DNA of 64,000 bases from Alphaproteobacteria bacterium (GCA_018336035.1 JAGXRD010000030.1:1-64000), one strand, 5' to 3'; numbered from the stretch's first letter, positions 24,534 through 33,717 are shown. Numbers and translations: made by a program. Notes: generated by a model from the sequence alone, not told the origin.

Positions 24534-25448
24534 ATGAAACCGTTCCGTGGCACGTACACCGTCATGATCACACCCTTCACCGCCGATGGCAGTGCGGTGG
24601 ATGTGCCGGCGCTGAAGCGACTGGTGAACTGGCAGATCGAGGAGGGCATCCACGGCCTGATCCCGCTGGGCAGCACCGGCGAATTCCTGTCCATGACCCG
24701 CGAAGAACGCGAACTGGTGATCGAGACCTGCGTGAAGACGGCAGCCGGCCGCGTGCCGGTGCTGATCGGGACCGGCGCGGAATGGACCCGCGATGGCGTC
24801 GACTATGCGAAGGAGGCCGAGCGTTTCGGCGCCGACGGCATCATGGTGATCCCGCCCTTCTATTCCAGCCCGACCGAAGACGAGCTGTTTGAACATTACC
24901 GGCAGATTGCTGAGGCGATCTCGCTGCCGGTGATGATCTACAACAACCCGGCCACTGCCAATGTCGACCTGACGCCGCCGATCGTGGCCCGCCTCAGCCG
25001 CATCGACAATGTGAAATACATCAAGGAGTCGACGCTGGAGGTCACGCGTGTGCGCGACATTATCGAACTCTGCGGCGATCGCATGACGGTCTTTGCCGGC
25101 ATCCTCGGCTACGAATCCTTCTGGCTTGGGGCGCAGGGCTGGGTCGCGGTCTGCTCGAACCTCCTGCCGCGCGACTCTGCGAAGCTGTTCGAGCTGGTGG
25201 CCGATGCGAAGGATCAGCCGGCTGCTTTGGCGCTGTACAAGAAAATCCTGCCGATCGTCCGCTGGGTTGGCGGGCATCGCTATGTCTCGGCGTCCAAGGC
25301 CGGGCTGGGCATGATGGGCCTGCCTGTCGGTGCGCCGCGCGCGCCGCGACTGCCCCTGCCGCAAGCCGATATGGAAACCCTGCGCACCGATCTGGCTGCG
25401 CTGGGTGTGATCGATTCTCTGCGCAACAGGCCGAACGCCGCGGCCTGA
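24534..25448 (+). CDS. Dihydrodipicolinate synthase family lyase
   Basis: The 304-residue class I, Schiff-base aldolase/lyase is a TIM barrel. It has GSTGEFLSM near residue 46, the Tyr in MIYNNPATAN and the Schiff-base Lys in VKYIKEST. The ATG at 24534 follows GTGAGG. Biosynthetic DapA is unlikely here. In hydroxyproline catabolism a family member deaminates pyrroline-4-hydroxy-2-carboxylate made by an LhpB/E/F-type dehydrogenase, and the divergent fusion gene encodes just such an enzyme. That role is attractive, but the hydroxyproline epimerase is not present in this window. Confidence 0.87.
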   Translation: MKPFRGTYTVMITPFTADGSAVDVPALKRLVNWQIEEGIHGLIPLGSTGEFLSMTREERELVIETCVKTAAGRVPVLIGTGAEWTRDGVDYAKEAERFGADGIMVIPPFYSSPTEDELFEHYRQIAEAISLPVMIYNNPATANVDLTPPIVARLSRIDNVKYIKESTLEVTRVRDIIELCGDRMTVFAGILGYESFWLGAQGWVAVCSNLLPRDSAKLFELVADAKDQPAALALYKKILPIVRWVGGHRYVSASKAGLGMMGLPVGAPRAPRLPLPQADMETLRTDLAALGVIDSLRNRPNAAA

Positions 25449-25494
25449 TGCGGGGAAGGGTGGGAGTCAACCTATTCAAACGGGACAGAGGAGA

Positions 25495-26328
25495 ATGAGT
25501 ATGAGCACGACTACCAAGCTGCTGCTGGCGCTGGGCCTGACGGTTCTGGCCACACCGGCCTTCGCACAGGCCTGCAAGCCTGCGGTTGCCGATTCTGAAC
25601 TGGTCAAGCCAGGGACTCTGGTGATGTCCACCAACCCGACCCTGCCGCCGATGCAGTTCGTCGACTCCACCGGCACCCTGAAGGGCATGCGCATCACGCT
25701 GGGTGAAGAGATCGCCAAGCGTCTCTGCCTGAAGCCGGAATATATCCGCATCGAATTCTCGGCGATGATTCCGGGTCTGCAGGCCGGCCGCTGGGATCTG
25801 ATCAATACGGGCATCTTCTGGACCGAAGAGCGCGCCAAGATGATGCAGATGATCAACTACGAAGCGCAGGCGATCAGCGTCTCGGTGGCCAAGGGCAACC
25901 CGCTCAAGGTCAGCAAGCCGGAAGATCTTGCCGGTCGCAGCGTGGGCGTCGAGCTTGGCGGCTTCGAAGAGCGCATGCTCAAGGCGCTGGACAAGCAGCT
26001 GACCGACAAGGGCCTGAAGGCGATCAACATCCGCACCTTCGACAATTTCGCCACGGCCTATCAGGCTTTGCGCGCCGGCCAGACCGAGGCGACCGTCACG
26101 ATCGATCCGACCGCGACCGAATATGCCAAGCGCGGTGAATTCGACCGTGCGCTGCACGGTCTGTTCCCGACACCGGTGGCGCTGGCGATGAAGAGCAAGC
26201 CGCTGGCCGATGCTGTCGTGAAGGTGCTGAATGACATGCAGAAGGAAGGCTATTACGGCAAGCTGATGGAAGAATACGGCCTGCTGGCGAATAAGGAGCC
26301 TTTCGCCATCAAGGGCCCCAGCATGTAA
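25495..26328 (+). CDS. Amino-acid ABC transporter substrate-binding protein
   Basis: The 277-residue periplasmic type II binding protein (SBP family 3) has a Sec signal peptide ending near PAFA-Q. It continues with the family pattern GTLVMSTNPTLPPMQFVD and GMRITLGEEIAKRL, and the hinge VGVELGGFEER. The start follows AGAGGAGA. It works with the permease at 26406 and the ATPase at 20729. The ligand should relate to the hydantoinase and fusion dehydrogenase of the same locus. A strong stem-loop follows the stop. Confidence 0.9.
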   Translation: MSMSTTTKLLLALGLTVLATPAFAQACKPAVADSELVKPGTLVMSTNPTLPPMQFVDSTGTLKGMRITLGEEIAKRLCLKPEYIRIEFSAMIPGLQAGRWDLINTGIFWTEERAKMMQMINYEAQAISVSVAKGNPLKVSKPEDLAGRSVGVELGGFEERMLKALDKQLTDKGLKAINIRTFDNFATAYQALRAGQTEATVTIDPTATEYAKRGEFDRALHGLFPTPVALAMKSKPLADAVVKVLNDMQKEGYYGKLMEEYGLLANKEPFAIKGPSM

Positions 26329-26335
26329 TCTGGCC

Positions 26336-26371
26336 GGTGCCGCTCGTTGCCTGATTGCAGCGGGCGGCACC
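26336..26371 (+). terminator. Long stem-loop after the binding-protein gene
   Basis: Bases 26336-26350 pair with 26357-26371 over 15 positions (two G-T wobbles) around a 6-base loop. A TTTT occurs 10 bases later, so it is probably an RNA-stabilising or partial-termination hairpin inside the operon. Confidence 0.65.
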
Positions 26372-26405
26372 ACCAGACGGTTTTGATTTCAAGAGGGTTT
26401 GGGAA

Positions 26406-27098
26406 ATGCGCGGCTGGAACTGGGAAGGTTTCTACGAGTATCTGTTCAACGGATACCTGCTCAACGGCGCACTCACCACACTTTGGCTCACGCTGGCCTC
26501 CATTGTTGGCGGCCTGGTGGTCGGTTGTCTGCTGGCGCTGCTGCGCCTCGCGCCCTATCGCTGGATGTCGGTTCTGGCGCAGGGTTATATCTGGGTTTTC
26601 CGTGGCACGCCGCTGCTGGTACAACTGATCATCATCTATACCGGCCTGCCGCAGGTCGGGCTCAAGCTGTCGGTGGTGGAATCGGCGCTGCTCGGCCTGG
26701 TGCTGAATGAAGCCGCCTATCTGGCCGAGATCATCCGCGGCGGCATTCTCGGCGTGCCGGCCGGGCAGAGCAATGCCGGCCGCGCGCTCGGCCTCAATTC
26801 CGCGCAGGTGATGCTTTATGTCGTGCTGCCGCAGGCGACCCGCATCGTCATCCCGGCACTGGGCAACAGCGTCAACGGCCTGCTGAAAACGACGTCGGTT
26901 ACCTCCGTGATCTCCATGGAGGAGTTGCTGCGCAGCACGCAGATCCTGATCCAGGAGAAATTCCTGGTGCTGGAACTCTTCACCGTGGCCGCGATCTATT
27001 ACCTGCTGATGACCTCGGTCTGGGATGTGATCCAGCGCCGGATCGAGCGGCATTTCGGCCGCGCCTACAAGACAGTCGCCATCGCCGAAGGCCATTGA
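26406..27098 (+). CDS. Polar amino-acid ABC transporter permease
   Basis: The 230-residue inner-membrane permease has about five segments. It shows the HisM/GlnP pattern FNGYLLNGALTTLWLTLASI at the start, FRGTPLLVQLIIIYTGLPQ and the EAA loop GVPAGQSNAGRALGLNSAQV. The start at 26406 follows a GGG-rich SD; the frame's earlier ATG lies in the stem-loop. Only one permease gene is present, so it may act as a homodimer. Confidence 0.9.
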   Translation: MRGWNWEGFYEYLFNGYLLNGALTTLWLTLASIVGGLVVGCLLALLRLAPYRWMSVLAQGYIWVFRGTPLLVQLIIIYTGLPQVGLKLSVVESALLGLVLNEAAYLAEIIRGGILGVPAGQSNAGRALGLNSAQVMLYVVLPQATRIVIPALGNSVNGLLKTTSVTSVISMEELLRSTQILIQEKFLVLELFTVAAIYYLLMTSVWDVIQRRIERHFGRAYKTVAIAEGH

Positions 27099-27107
27099 GG
27101 CATCGCG

Positions 27108-27803
27108 ATGACCGCGCAGCCGATCCCGCCGATCGAGCCATTTCCGGCCAGGGCGGCCAATCTGGGCGACAAGGCGCATGAACATCTGCGCGATCTGATT
27201 CTCAGCCGCCAGATTTCGGGTGGAACCGAAGTATCCGAGGCGCGGCTGGCGGACTATCTGCAGGTCTCGCGGACGCCGATGCGCGAAGCTCTGGTTCGGT
27301 TGGTGGGCGAGGGTCTTCTCGAGCGTGCCGCCGATCGTGCTTACCGCGTACGCAGCGTTTCGACGCGGGAATTCTTTGAGAGCATGCAGCTGCGCGAAGT
27401 GCTGGAATGCCTCGCCATCGAAAAGGCGATACCGGTCCTGAAAGATGAGGATCTGGCCGGTCTGCGGCATGATCTGCTGGCGCTGGGCGATGCTGGCGAA
27501 GACGATATGCAGCACTGGCAGTTCGACAATCAGTTCCACAGCTTTTTCGCGCGCAGCGCCGGTCATGCCATGCTGGCCGACACCATCACCCGTATGCGGG
27601 TGATCGCCCGGCTGTTCCGCATCTCCTCGTCCTTCCATCGCAAGGGTGAGATCGACAGCGAGCATCTGGCTATTCTTGAGGCCGCCGAACGTCGCGATAT
27701 TGCCGCGGCGAAGGCAGCCATGTTGTCGCATCTGCGCAACCTGCAGGACGATGCGCGCCGCGCGATTGCCGACGACGCCAATCCAGGCGGATATTTCCGC
27801 TGA
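27108..27803 (+). CDS. GntR family regulator (FadR/FCD type)
   Basis: The 231-residue regulator has an N-terminal winged helix (VSEARLADYLQVSRTPMREAL, about 45-65, with GEGLLERAADRAYRVR after it) and an FCD domain (about 95-215). It is embedded between the permease and the hydantoinase and is co-oriented with them. It resembles the other GntR proteins of the locus (20008 and 29785), especially around SRTPxREALVRL and the FFESMQLREVLE segment. It probably binds GTATAC-type sites and controls the operon of which it is part. Confidence 0.87.
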   Translation: MTAQPIPPIEPFPARAANLGDKAHEHLRDLILSRQISGGTEVSEARLADYLQVSRTPMREALVRLVGEGLLERAADRAYRVRSVSTREFFESMQLREVLECLAIEKAIPVLKDEDLAGLRHDLLALGDAGEDDMQHWQFDNQFHSFFARSAGHAMLADTITRMRVIARLFRISSSFHRKGEIDSEHLAILEAAERRDIAAAKAAMLSHLRNLQDDARRAIADDANPGGYFR

Positions 27804-27834
27804 TCAGACTCCAGACAGACGAAGGATAAATCCC

Positions 27835-29256
27835 ATGGCGCAATTCGATACCGTGATCCGCAATGGCACACTGGCGACGGCTTCCGATGTCTTTGCCGCC
27901 GACCTCGGCATTACCGGGGGGCGGATTGCTGCCATCGGCGCAAACCTCGATGCCGGCAAGACCGAGATCGACGCGACGGGCCGTCTGGTGCTGCCCGGCG
28001 GCGTGGATGGTCATTGCCATTTCGACCAGCCGACCAGTGACGGCACCATCATGGCGGATGATTTTTACACGGGATCGAGGTCGGCGGCCTGGGGTGGCAC
28101 CACGACGGTGATTCCGTTTGCCATCCAGTTCAAAGGCCAGTCGCTGCGCGACGCGGTGGCCGACTATCACCGCCGCGCCAATGGAAAATCCTTCATCGAC
28201 TACGCCTTCCATCTGATCGTCAGCGATCCGACCGAACAGCTGATCGGTCAGGACCTGCCGGCGCTGATCCGCGACGGCTATACGTCGTTCAAGATCTATA
28301 TGACCTACGACGACATGAAGCTGAACGATCGCCAGGTTCTCGATCTGCTGACGATTGCGCGGCGCGATGGCGCCATGGCGATGATCCATGCCGAGAATGC
28401 CGACTTCATCAGCTGGCTGACCGACAAACTGCTGGCTGAAGGCCATACCGAGCCGCGTTACCATGCCGATTCCCGCCCGATGGCGGTCGAGCGCGAAGCC
28501 ACCCATCGCGCCATCACCATGGCCGAGCTGGCCGATGTGCCGATCCTGATCGTGCATGTCTCGGGCCGGGAGGCGGTCGAGCAGATTCACTGGGCGCAGG
28601 GTCGCGGCATGAAGATCTATGCCGAAACCTGCCCGCAATACATGGTGCTAACCGAACATGACCTGCATGGCCATGGTTTCGAGGGTGCGAAATGCATCTG
28701 CAGCCCGCCGCCGCGCGACAAGGCCAACCAGGCTGCGATCTGGGATGGTCTTGCCGGCGGCGTGTTCCAGATCGTGTCGTCGGACCATGCGCCGTTCCGC
28801 TATGCCGATCCGAAGGGCAAGATGATCCGCGGCGAGAAAACGCCGTTCAACTGGGTGCCGAACGGTATTCCCGGCGTTGAGACCCGTCTGCCGATCCTGT
28901 TCTCCGAAGGTGTGAAGAAAGGCCGCATCAGCCTGCAGCGGTTTGTCGAACTGTCGGCGACCAATCCGGCCAAAATGTATGGCCTTTATCCGCGCAAGGG
29001 TACGCTGGCCATCGGCGCCGACGCCGATATCGTCATTTACGATCCCGACCGCAAGGTGACGATCACCAACAGCATCTTGCATCACAATGTCGATTACACA
29101 CCCTATGAAGGCCTGGAGGTGACCGGCTGGCCGGAAACCGTGCTGTCGCGCGGCGAGATTCTGGTGCAGAAGGGGGAATTCATGGCAAAAGAAGGTCGCG
29201 GCCAGTTCCTGCCCTGCGAGCTGCCCGAAATGGCCAAGCCCAAAGCGGCGGCCTGA
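27835..29256 (+). CDS. Dihydropyrimidinase / D-hydantoinase
   Basis: This 473-residue cyclic-amide hydrolase has the amidohydrolase fold. The metal site is intact: DGHCHFDQP with HxH, the Lys to be carboxylated in YTSFKIYMTYD, His in MIHAENAD and LIVHVSGREA, and Asp in VSSDHAPF. The ATG at 27835 follows GAAGGA; upstream in-frame sequence lies in the GntR gene. Such enzymes open dihydropyrimidine, hydantoin or related cyclic ureides. No N-carbamoyl amino-acid hydrolase is found in the window. It is followed by a DUF3830 gene. Confidence 0.9.
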   Translation: MAQFDTVIRNGTLATASDVFAADLGITGGRIAAIGANLDAGKTEIDATGRLVLPGGVDGHCHFDQPTSDGTIMADDFYTGSRSAAWGGTTTVIPFAIQFKGQSLRDAVADYHRRANGKSFIDYAFHLIVSDPTEQLIGQDLPALIRDGYTSFKIYMTYDDMKLNDRQVLDLLTIARRDGAMAMIHAENADFISWLTDKLLAEGHTEPRYHADSRPMAVEREATHRAITMAELADVPILIVHVSGREAVEQIHWAQGRGMKIYAETCPQYMVLTEHDLHGHGFEGAKCICSPPPRDKANQAAIWDGLAGGVFQIVSSDHAPFRYADPKGKMIRGEKTPFNWVPNGIPGVETRLPILFSEGVKKGRISLQRFVELSATNPAKMYGLYPRKGTLAIGADADIVIYDPDRKVTITNSILHHNVDYTPYEGLEVTGWPETVLSRGEILVQKGEFMAKEGRGQFLPCELPEMAKPKAAA

Positions 29257-29277
29257 ATTTCAAGCGAGAGATGAAAA

Positions 29278-29691
29278 ATGGATAAGCTGAAGATCACTGC
29301 CGGCAAGTTCACCTTCGGTGCGAAATTCGAAACTGCGAATGCGCCCAAGACGGTGGCCAAGTTCCGCAGCCTGCTGCCCTATAATGAAAAGATCATCCAT
29401 GTGCGCTGGAGCGGCGAGGGCTGCTGGATTCCGCTCGGCGATCTCGATCTGGGTCTCGGTTACGAGAATCACACCAGCTATCCGGCGCCGGGGCAGTTCA
29501 TCCTGTATCCGGGCGGTATCAGCGAAACCGAAATCCTGCTGGCCTATGGCGGCGTGCATTTCGCCTCCAAGATGGGCCAGCTTGCCGGCAACCACTTTAT
29601 CACCATCACCGAGGGGCTGGAAAACCTGTACACGCTCGGCAGGACCGTGCTGTGGGAAGGGGCTCAGTCCATCCGTTTTGAGCTGGCATAA
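29278..29691 (+). CDS. DUF3830 family protein (cyclophilin-like fold)
   Basis: This 137-residue protein shows the conserved family blocks IIHVRWSGEGCWIPLGDL, YENHTSYPAPGQFILYPGG, EILLAYGGVHFASKMGQLAG and NHFITI. DUF3830 proteins are small beta-barrels of cyclophilin-like fold with no settled activity. Placement next to hydantoinase genes suggests a role in ureide or hydantoin metabolism, for example as an accessory hydrolase or isomerase (inference). It is the last gene of the operon beginning at 24534. Confidence 0.85.
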   Translation: MDKLKITAGKFTFGAKFETANAPKTVAKFRSLLPYNEKIIHVRWSGEGCWIPLGDLDLGLGYENHTSYPAPGQFILYPGGISETEILLAYGGVHFASKMGQLAGNHFITITEGLENLYTLGRTVLWEGAQSIRFELA

Positions 29692-29784
29692 TCGGAAACC
29701 GGTTCCCCGCGGGATATAGCAGCCCGATACCCGCGGGATACTGATCCGCCGGGCAGTCACGATGTCCTGACTGCGCTGGCGGAT

Positions 29785-30483
29785 TCAGCCGCGTTCGCCC
29801 GGTTCCTCGGCGATACGCGCTTTGGCCTCGATGTGCTTTTTCAGCACCTGCCCGGCGAAAAAGACATGTTCCTGCATCAGCGCTTCCGCGCGTTTGGACT
29901 GCTGATGTGCAATCGCCTCGAAGATGCGGTGGTGGTCGTCATGCGAGCGATGGATGATCTGGTAATCATCCCACACCATGATGCGATTCGAGGCGAACGG
30001 GATGTTATGCGTCTGTCGCACCAGATCGGCGAGGATGCGCGCGCCCGAGGCGCGCAGGATCGTTTCGTGGAAATCGACATTCATCTGCCGATAGAGATTC
30101 AGGTTCTCCGGCAGCAGCTTGCCGCTGGACAGCAGGCTGTCGCCGTCTGACACGCAGCGTTCGAGGATGGCGAGATCGTCTTTCGTCAGGCCGTTTTCCG
30201 CAGCAAGGCGGCAGGCGAGACCTTCCAGCGCCGCGCGCGCCTCATAGGCCGCGACAATGTCATGCGTGCCGAATTCGCGAACGCCATAGCCGCGCTGCGT
30301 CTCGTAATCCAGTAGGCCTTCGATTTTCAGCGTGTTGAGCGCATCGCGCACCGGCGTGCGCGACACGCCCATGCGCTCGGCCAGCGCAATCTCGTACAGC
30401 CGTTCCCCCGGATTGAATGTGCCCTGCAGGACCAGCTCGCGCAGCTGGTCGGTCACTGATTGGGAACGAGTCTGTTTGGTCAT
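29785..30483 (-). CDS. GntR family regulator (FadR/FCD type)
   Basis: The 232-residue regulator has an N-terminal winged helix (YEIALAERMGVSRTPVRDAL, about 30-50, then EGLLDYETQRGYGVREF) and an FCD domain with ligand-pocket residues around VDFHETILRASGA and RSHDDHHRIFEAI (His-rich metal site). The start at 30483 follows GTGAGG. It diverges from the SDR/Liv operon at 30749. A perfect ATGTATACAT palindrome lies 39 bases upstream, and a half-conserved copy lies nearer the SDR gene, so it likely controls both itself and that operon. Confidence 0.88.
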   Translation of the reverse strand: MTKQTRSQSVTDQLRELVLQGTFNPGERLYEIALAERMGVSRTPVRDALNTLKIEGLLDYETQRGYGVREFGTHDIVAAYEARAALEGLACRLAAENGLTKDDLAILERCVSDGDSLLSSGKLLPENLNLYRQMNVDFHETILRASGARILADLVRQTHNIPFASNRIMVWDDYQIIHRSHDDHHRIFEAIAHQQSKRAEALMQEHVFFAGQVLKKHIEAKARIAEEPGERG

Positions 30484-30521
30484 TCGGCCTCACTCTGCCC
30501 GCGATTGAGCAGACTCCCCAA

Positions 30522-30531
30522 ATGTATACAT
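30522..30531. promoter_or_regulatory. GntR operator ATGTATACAT
   Basis: A perfect 10-base palindrome with the GTATAC core seen at 24464-24486. A degenerate copy, ATGTATGCAG, lies at 30660-30669 just downstream of a TTGACG -35-like element near 30643. The intergenic region 30484-30748 is AT-rich and should hold both divergent promoters. Confidence 0.55.
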
Positions 30532-30748
30532 GAAGGCGAGTATAAAACACCAGCCGATCGCGCAAAGACCACAAGTTGTCATTTTAATACACGTTTTCCG
30601 CCAATTAATTAGTTTCAAATGAAATTTATTTTGCTGGTGGTATTGACGCGCTTCTTAAAATGTATGCAGATGGAGCTAGGAAACGCTCAGTTCAGGGCTC
30701 AATGATGCAAAACGCGCCGCTCTCCGGCCTCAATGCCGGGAGGATTTC

Positions 30749-31504
30749 ATGACCCGTCTCGCCCTGCTCACCGGCGGCGCCCGGGGCATCGGTGCCGCCA
30801 TCGCGCGGCGCCTGGCCGAGGACGGCCTGACGGTGCTGATCGCCGATCTAGAAATCGAAGCCGCCCAGGCCACGGCCGCTGCGCTGCCCGGCAAAGGGCA
30901 TGCGGCTTTCAAACTCGATGTCAGCGTCGAAGCCGAGGTCGAATCGCTGTTCGACCGGCTCGAAGCCGAACATGGCGCGATCTCGGTGCTGGTCTGCAAT
31001 GCCGGCGTATTGATCCTGCCGGGCGGCCAGCGCCCGCCGATCTGGGAGACGCCGCTGGAGGAATGGGAAAAGACCCATGCGGTGAATACCCGCGGCACTT
31101 TCCTCTGCGCGCGCGCCTATCTGCGCCGTCGACTGAAGACGCCGGTGCAGGACGGCCGCATCGTCACGCTCGGCTCGGTCGCCGCCCAGCTCGGCGGCTA
31201 TCGCTCCAGCAGCGCCTATATCTCCAGCAAATCCGGCGTGCTCGGTTTCACCAAGGCTGCGGCACGTGAAGCCGCGCCGCTCGGCATCACCGTGAATGCC
31301 GTGGCGCCCGGTGTGATCGACGCGCCGATGCTGCGCCAGTCGCTGGCACCCGAAGGCGATGCCGCCATGGCGGGCGCCATTCCGCTCAATCGCCTGGGCA
31401 CGCCCGAAGATGTTGCTGCTGCCGTCGGCTACCTCGTCTCGCCGGCTGCCAGCTACCTGACCGGTGTGACGATCGACGTCAACGGCGGCTACCGGATGCA
31501 ATAA
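30749..31504 (+). CDS. SDR family oxidoreductase
   Basis: The 251-residue classical short-chain dehydrogenase has TGGARGIGAAIA at the nucleotide site, VCNAGVLI, the catalytic Ser in TLGSVAAQ, YISSK with the catalytic Tyr and Lys, and the C-terminal YLTGVTIDVNGGYRM. The ATG at 30749 follows GGGAGGA. It is the first gene after the GntR operator and precedes the binding-protein gene by 43 bases, so it belongs to the same transport and oxidation unit. The substrate is unknown. Confidence 0.9.
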   Translation: MTRLALLTGGARGIGAAIARRLAEDGLTVLIADLEIEAAQATAAALPGKGHAAFKLDVSVEAEVESLFDRLEAEHGAISVLVCNAGVLILPGGQRPPIWETPLEEWEKTHAVNTRGTFLCARAYLRRRLKTPVQDGRIVTLGSVAAQLGGYRSSSAYISSKSGVLGFTKAAAREAAPLGITVNAVAPGVIDAPMLRQSLAPEGDAAMAGAIPLNRLGTPEDVAAAVGYLVSPAASYLTGVTIDVNGGYRMQ

Positions 31505-31547
31505 CCAGTCTCAGTCGACACAGAAGAGAGAAGAGGGAGGGAGTAAA

Positions 31548-32786
31548 ATGAAGACCATGTTTCGTGCGGCCCTGACGGGCCTCGTTCTCGCCGGCGCGGC
31601 CGGATTCGCAGCACAGGCTTTCCCGATCAAGGCGGGCCAGGGCAGCTACAGCGACCCGGGCATCACCGACGACACCATCAAGATCGGCCTGTTCGCGCCG
31701 CTGTCGGGCGCAGCGCTGGCCTATGGTGAGGATCCGCTCAATGCGGCCCGCATGTGGTACGACATGATCAACGGCATGGGCGGCATCTGGGGCCGCAAGG
31801 TCGAGCTGGTGATCGAAGACGACCGCTGCAATGCCAATGATCTGGTCGCCGCCGTCAAGAAGCTGGTCGAGCAGGACAAGGTGTTCATGCTCAATGGCGG
31901 CTCCTGCTCTGCTGCCGCCGTGGCGGCGCAGGAATACGTCACGCGCGCCAAGATTCCCTACATGATGCTGAACGCCTCGGGCGACGGCGCGCTGTATCCG
32001 CCGACCGACTATATCTTCGGTGCCGCCTCGATCTCGCAGCGTGCCGCCGGCGGCACGACGGTGGATTTCGCGTCGCGCCATCTCAAGGGCAAGAAGATCG
32101 GCTATATCAATCACGACGATGCCTATGGCGCGTGGAACCTGGAAACCGCCCAGTTCACCGCCAAGGAATCGGGTGCCACGCTGAGCGTCGAATCGATCAA
32201 TCCGAACATCACGGATGTGACCGCGCCGATGCTGAAGATTCGCGCCGCCAATCCCGATGTGCTGATCCTGACCACCTATGCCCGTCCGGCGACCCTGATC
32301 GTCAAGAAGGCGCATGAGCTGGGCATGAAGATGCCGATCGTTCTGGCCGTCACCGGCACCGCCAACCTGAAGCAGTTGGTGGAAAATGTCGGCACCAAGG
32401 ACGCGTTCAAAAACTTCTACGTCCAGGACGTGATCAACGACACGCCAACCGGCCCGAAGCAGAAATGGGTCATCGACATGTACAAGAAGCGCTATCCGGA
32501 AATGGCGGCCAAGCCCGACCATCCGACGCCGTACATGCCCTATGGCATCCCCTCGGCGCAGACCGTCACCAACGCACTGCTGCTGGCCGGTCCGAATCCG
32601 ACGCGTGAAGGCGTGGCGCGCATCATGCGCTCGCTGACCTTCGAATCGGGCGTAATGGCTGGTCTGATCAGCTATGGCGAAACTGACCGCGCCGGCCAGG
32701 AATCGTCGATCTTCCTGAAGTTCGACGGCGACAAGCAGGACCTGCAGCCCGGCACCTATGTGAGCCGCTGGGTCTACAAGCCCTAA
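31548..32786 (+). CDS. ABC transporter substrate-binding protein (Liv family)
   Basis: The 412-residue periplasmic type I binding protein has a Sec signal peptide with cleavage near AAQA-F. It then shows ITDDTIKIGLFAPLSGAAL, GGIWGRKVELVIEDD, YVTRAKIPYMMLNASGD and IGYINHDDAYGAW, all typical of branched-chain or aromatic-acid binding proteins. The start follows GGGAGGGAG. Unlike the other binding-protein genes in the window, no strong stem-loop follows it; the permease starts 28 bases later. Confidence 0.9.
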   Translation: MKTMFRAALTGLVLAGAAGFAAQAFPIKAGQGSYSDPGITDDTIKIGLFAPLSGAALAYGEDPLNAARMWYDMINGMGGIWGRKVELVIEDDRCNANDLVAAVKKLVEQDKVFMLNGGSCSAAAVAAQEYVTRAKIPYMMLNASGDGALYPPTDYIFGAASISQRAAGGTTVDFASRHLKGKKIGYINHDDAYGAWNLETAQFTAKESGATLSVESINPNITDVTAPMLKIRAANPDVLILTTYARPATLIVKKAHELGMKMPIVLAVTGTANLKQLVENVGTKDAFKNFYVQDVINDTPTGPKQKWVIDMYKKRYPEMAAKPDHPTPYMPYGIPSAQTVTNALLLAGPNPTREGVARIMRSLTFESGVMAGLISYGETDRAGQESSIFLKFDGDKQDLQPGTYVSRWVYKP

Positions 32787-32814
32787 TCAGTCAGCAGCAG
32801 ACAAAGGCACGGTT

Positions 32815-33717
32815 ATGGACTGGCAACTGATCTGGCTATTCCTTCAGCAGGGTGTGGCATCCGGCCTGGTGACAGGCAGTATCTACGCTCTGCTGGCCGT
32901 CGCCATTGTCATCATCTTCAAGACGACGGACGCCCCGAACTTCGCCGCCGGCGAATTGTTCATGGCAGCCGCCTATGTCGCGCTGTATCTGCTGGTCTTC
33001 CTGGCGCTGCCGTTCATCGCGGTCGTGCCGCTTAGCCTCGGTGTCGCCTTCATCGCGGCGGCGCTGTTCTACCGTATCGTGCTGCAGAAGATCGGCTCCT
33101 CGGCGGCGGTCACCGTGAATGTGGTGATCGCCACCCTGGGCCTGTCCTTCGTGCTCAAGGGCGCAGTACGCAAGACCGGCGTTGGCGACGTGCCGCGCTC
33201 CTTCCCGTCGATCTTCGGCAATGACACCATCACCATCGGCCAGGCCGTGCTGACCCTGCAGGATATCGGCATTCTCGCACTGGCCGTGGTGTCGATGACG
33301 ATCTTCTTCCTGTTCTTCAATTTCACCCGCACCGGCCGCGCCATGCGTGCCGTTGGCATGAATCCCAAGGCGGCCGTGCTGGTCGGTATCAACCTGCGCC
33401 GCACGCGCATGCTGATCTGGGGCCTGTCCGGTCTGCTGTCGTCGCTGGCTGCGCTGCTGATCGCGCCGAAGATCCTGATGACAGCCGATATGGGCAGCGT
33501 CGTCATTCTTGGTTTCGCTGCCGCCATCATCGGCGGTTTCACCAGCCTGCCCGGCGCGGTCCTGGGCGGCCTGATCATCGGCATCGCCGAGAATCTGGTC
33601 GGGCTGTTCATTTCCTCGCGCGCCATCTCGGTCGCACCCTTTGTCGCCATCATGCTGGTGCTGGTGTTGCGGCCGCAGGGCCTGCTCGGCGGCAAGGTCG
33701 CGGTGAAGAAGGTATGA
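32815..33717 (+). CDS. Branched-chain-type ABC transporter permease (LivH-like)
   Basis: The 300-residue inner-membrane permease opens with QQGVASGLVTGSIYALLAVA, continues with FKTTDAPNFAAGELFMAAAY (LivH region usually NFAHG) and the coupling loop AVLVGINLRRTRMLIWGLSG, and closes with FVAIMLVLVLRPQGLLGG. Its stop overlaps the LivM start by ATGA. Confidence 0.92.
   Translation: MDWQLIWLFLQQGVASGLVTGSIYALLAVAIVIIFKTTDAPNFAAGELFMAAAYVALYLLVFLALPFIAVVPLSLGVAFIAAALFYRIVLQKIGSSAAVTVNVVIATLGLSFVLKGAVRKTGVGDVPRSFPSIFGNDTITIGQAVLTLQDIGILALAVVSMTIFFLFFNFTRTGRAMRAVGMNPKAAVLVGINLRRTRMLIWGLSGLLSSLAALLIAPKILMTADMGSVVILGFAAAIIGGFTSLPGAVLGGLIIGIAENLVGLFISSRAISVAPFVAIMLVLVLRPQGLLGGKVAVKKV

Noticed and set aside
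21454-29691. A complete hydroxyproline catabolic operon
   Set aside because: The fused Lhp-type dehydrogenase and DHDPS-type lyase fit, but no hydroxyproline epimerase or alpha-ketoglutarate-semialdehyde dehydrogenase is present in the locus, and a hydantoinase is. I kept this as a hypothesis only.
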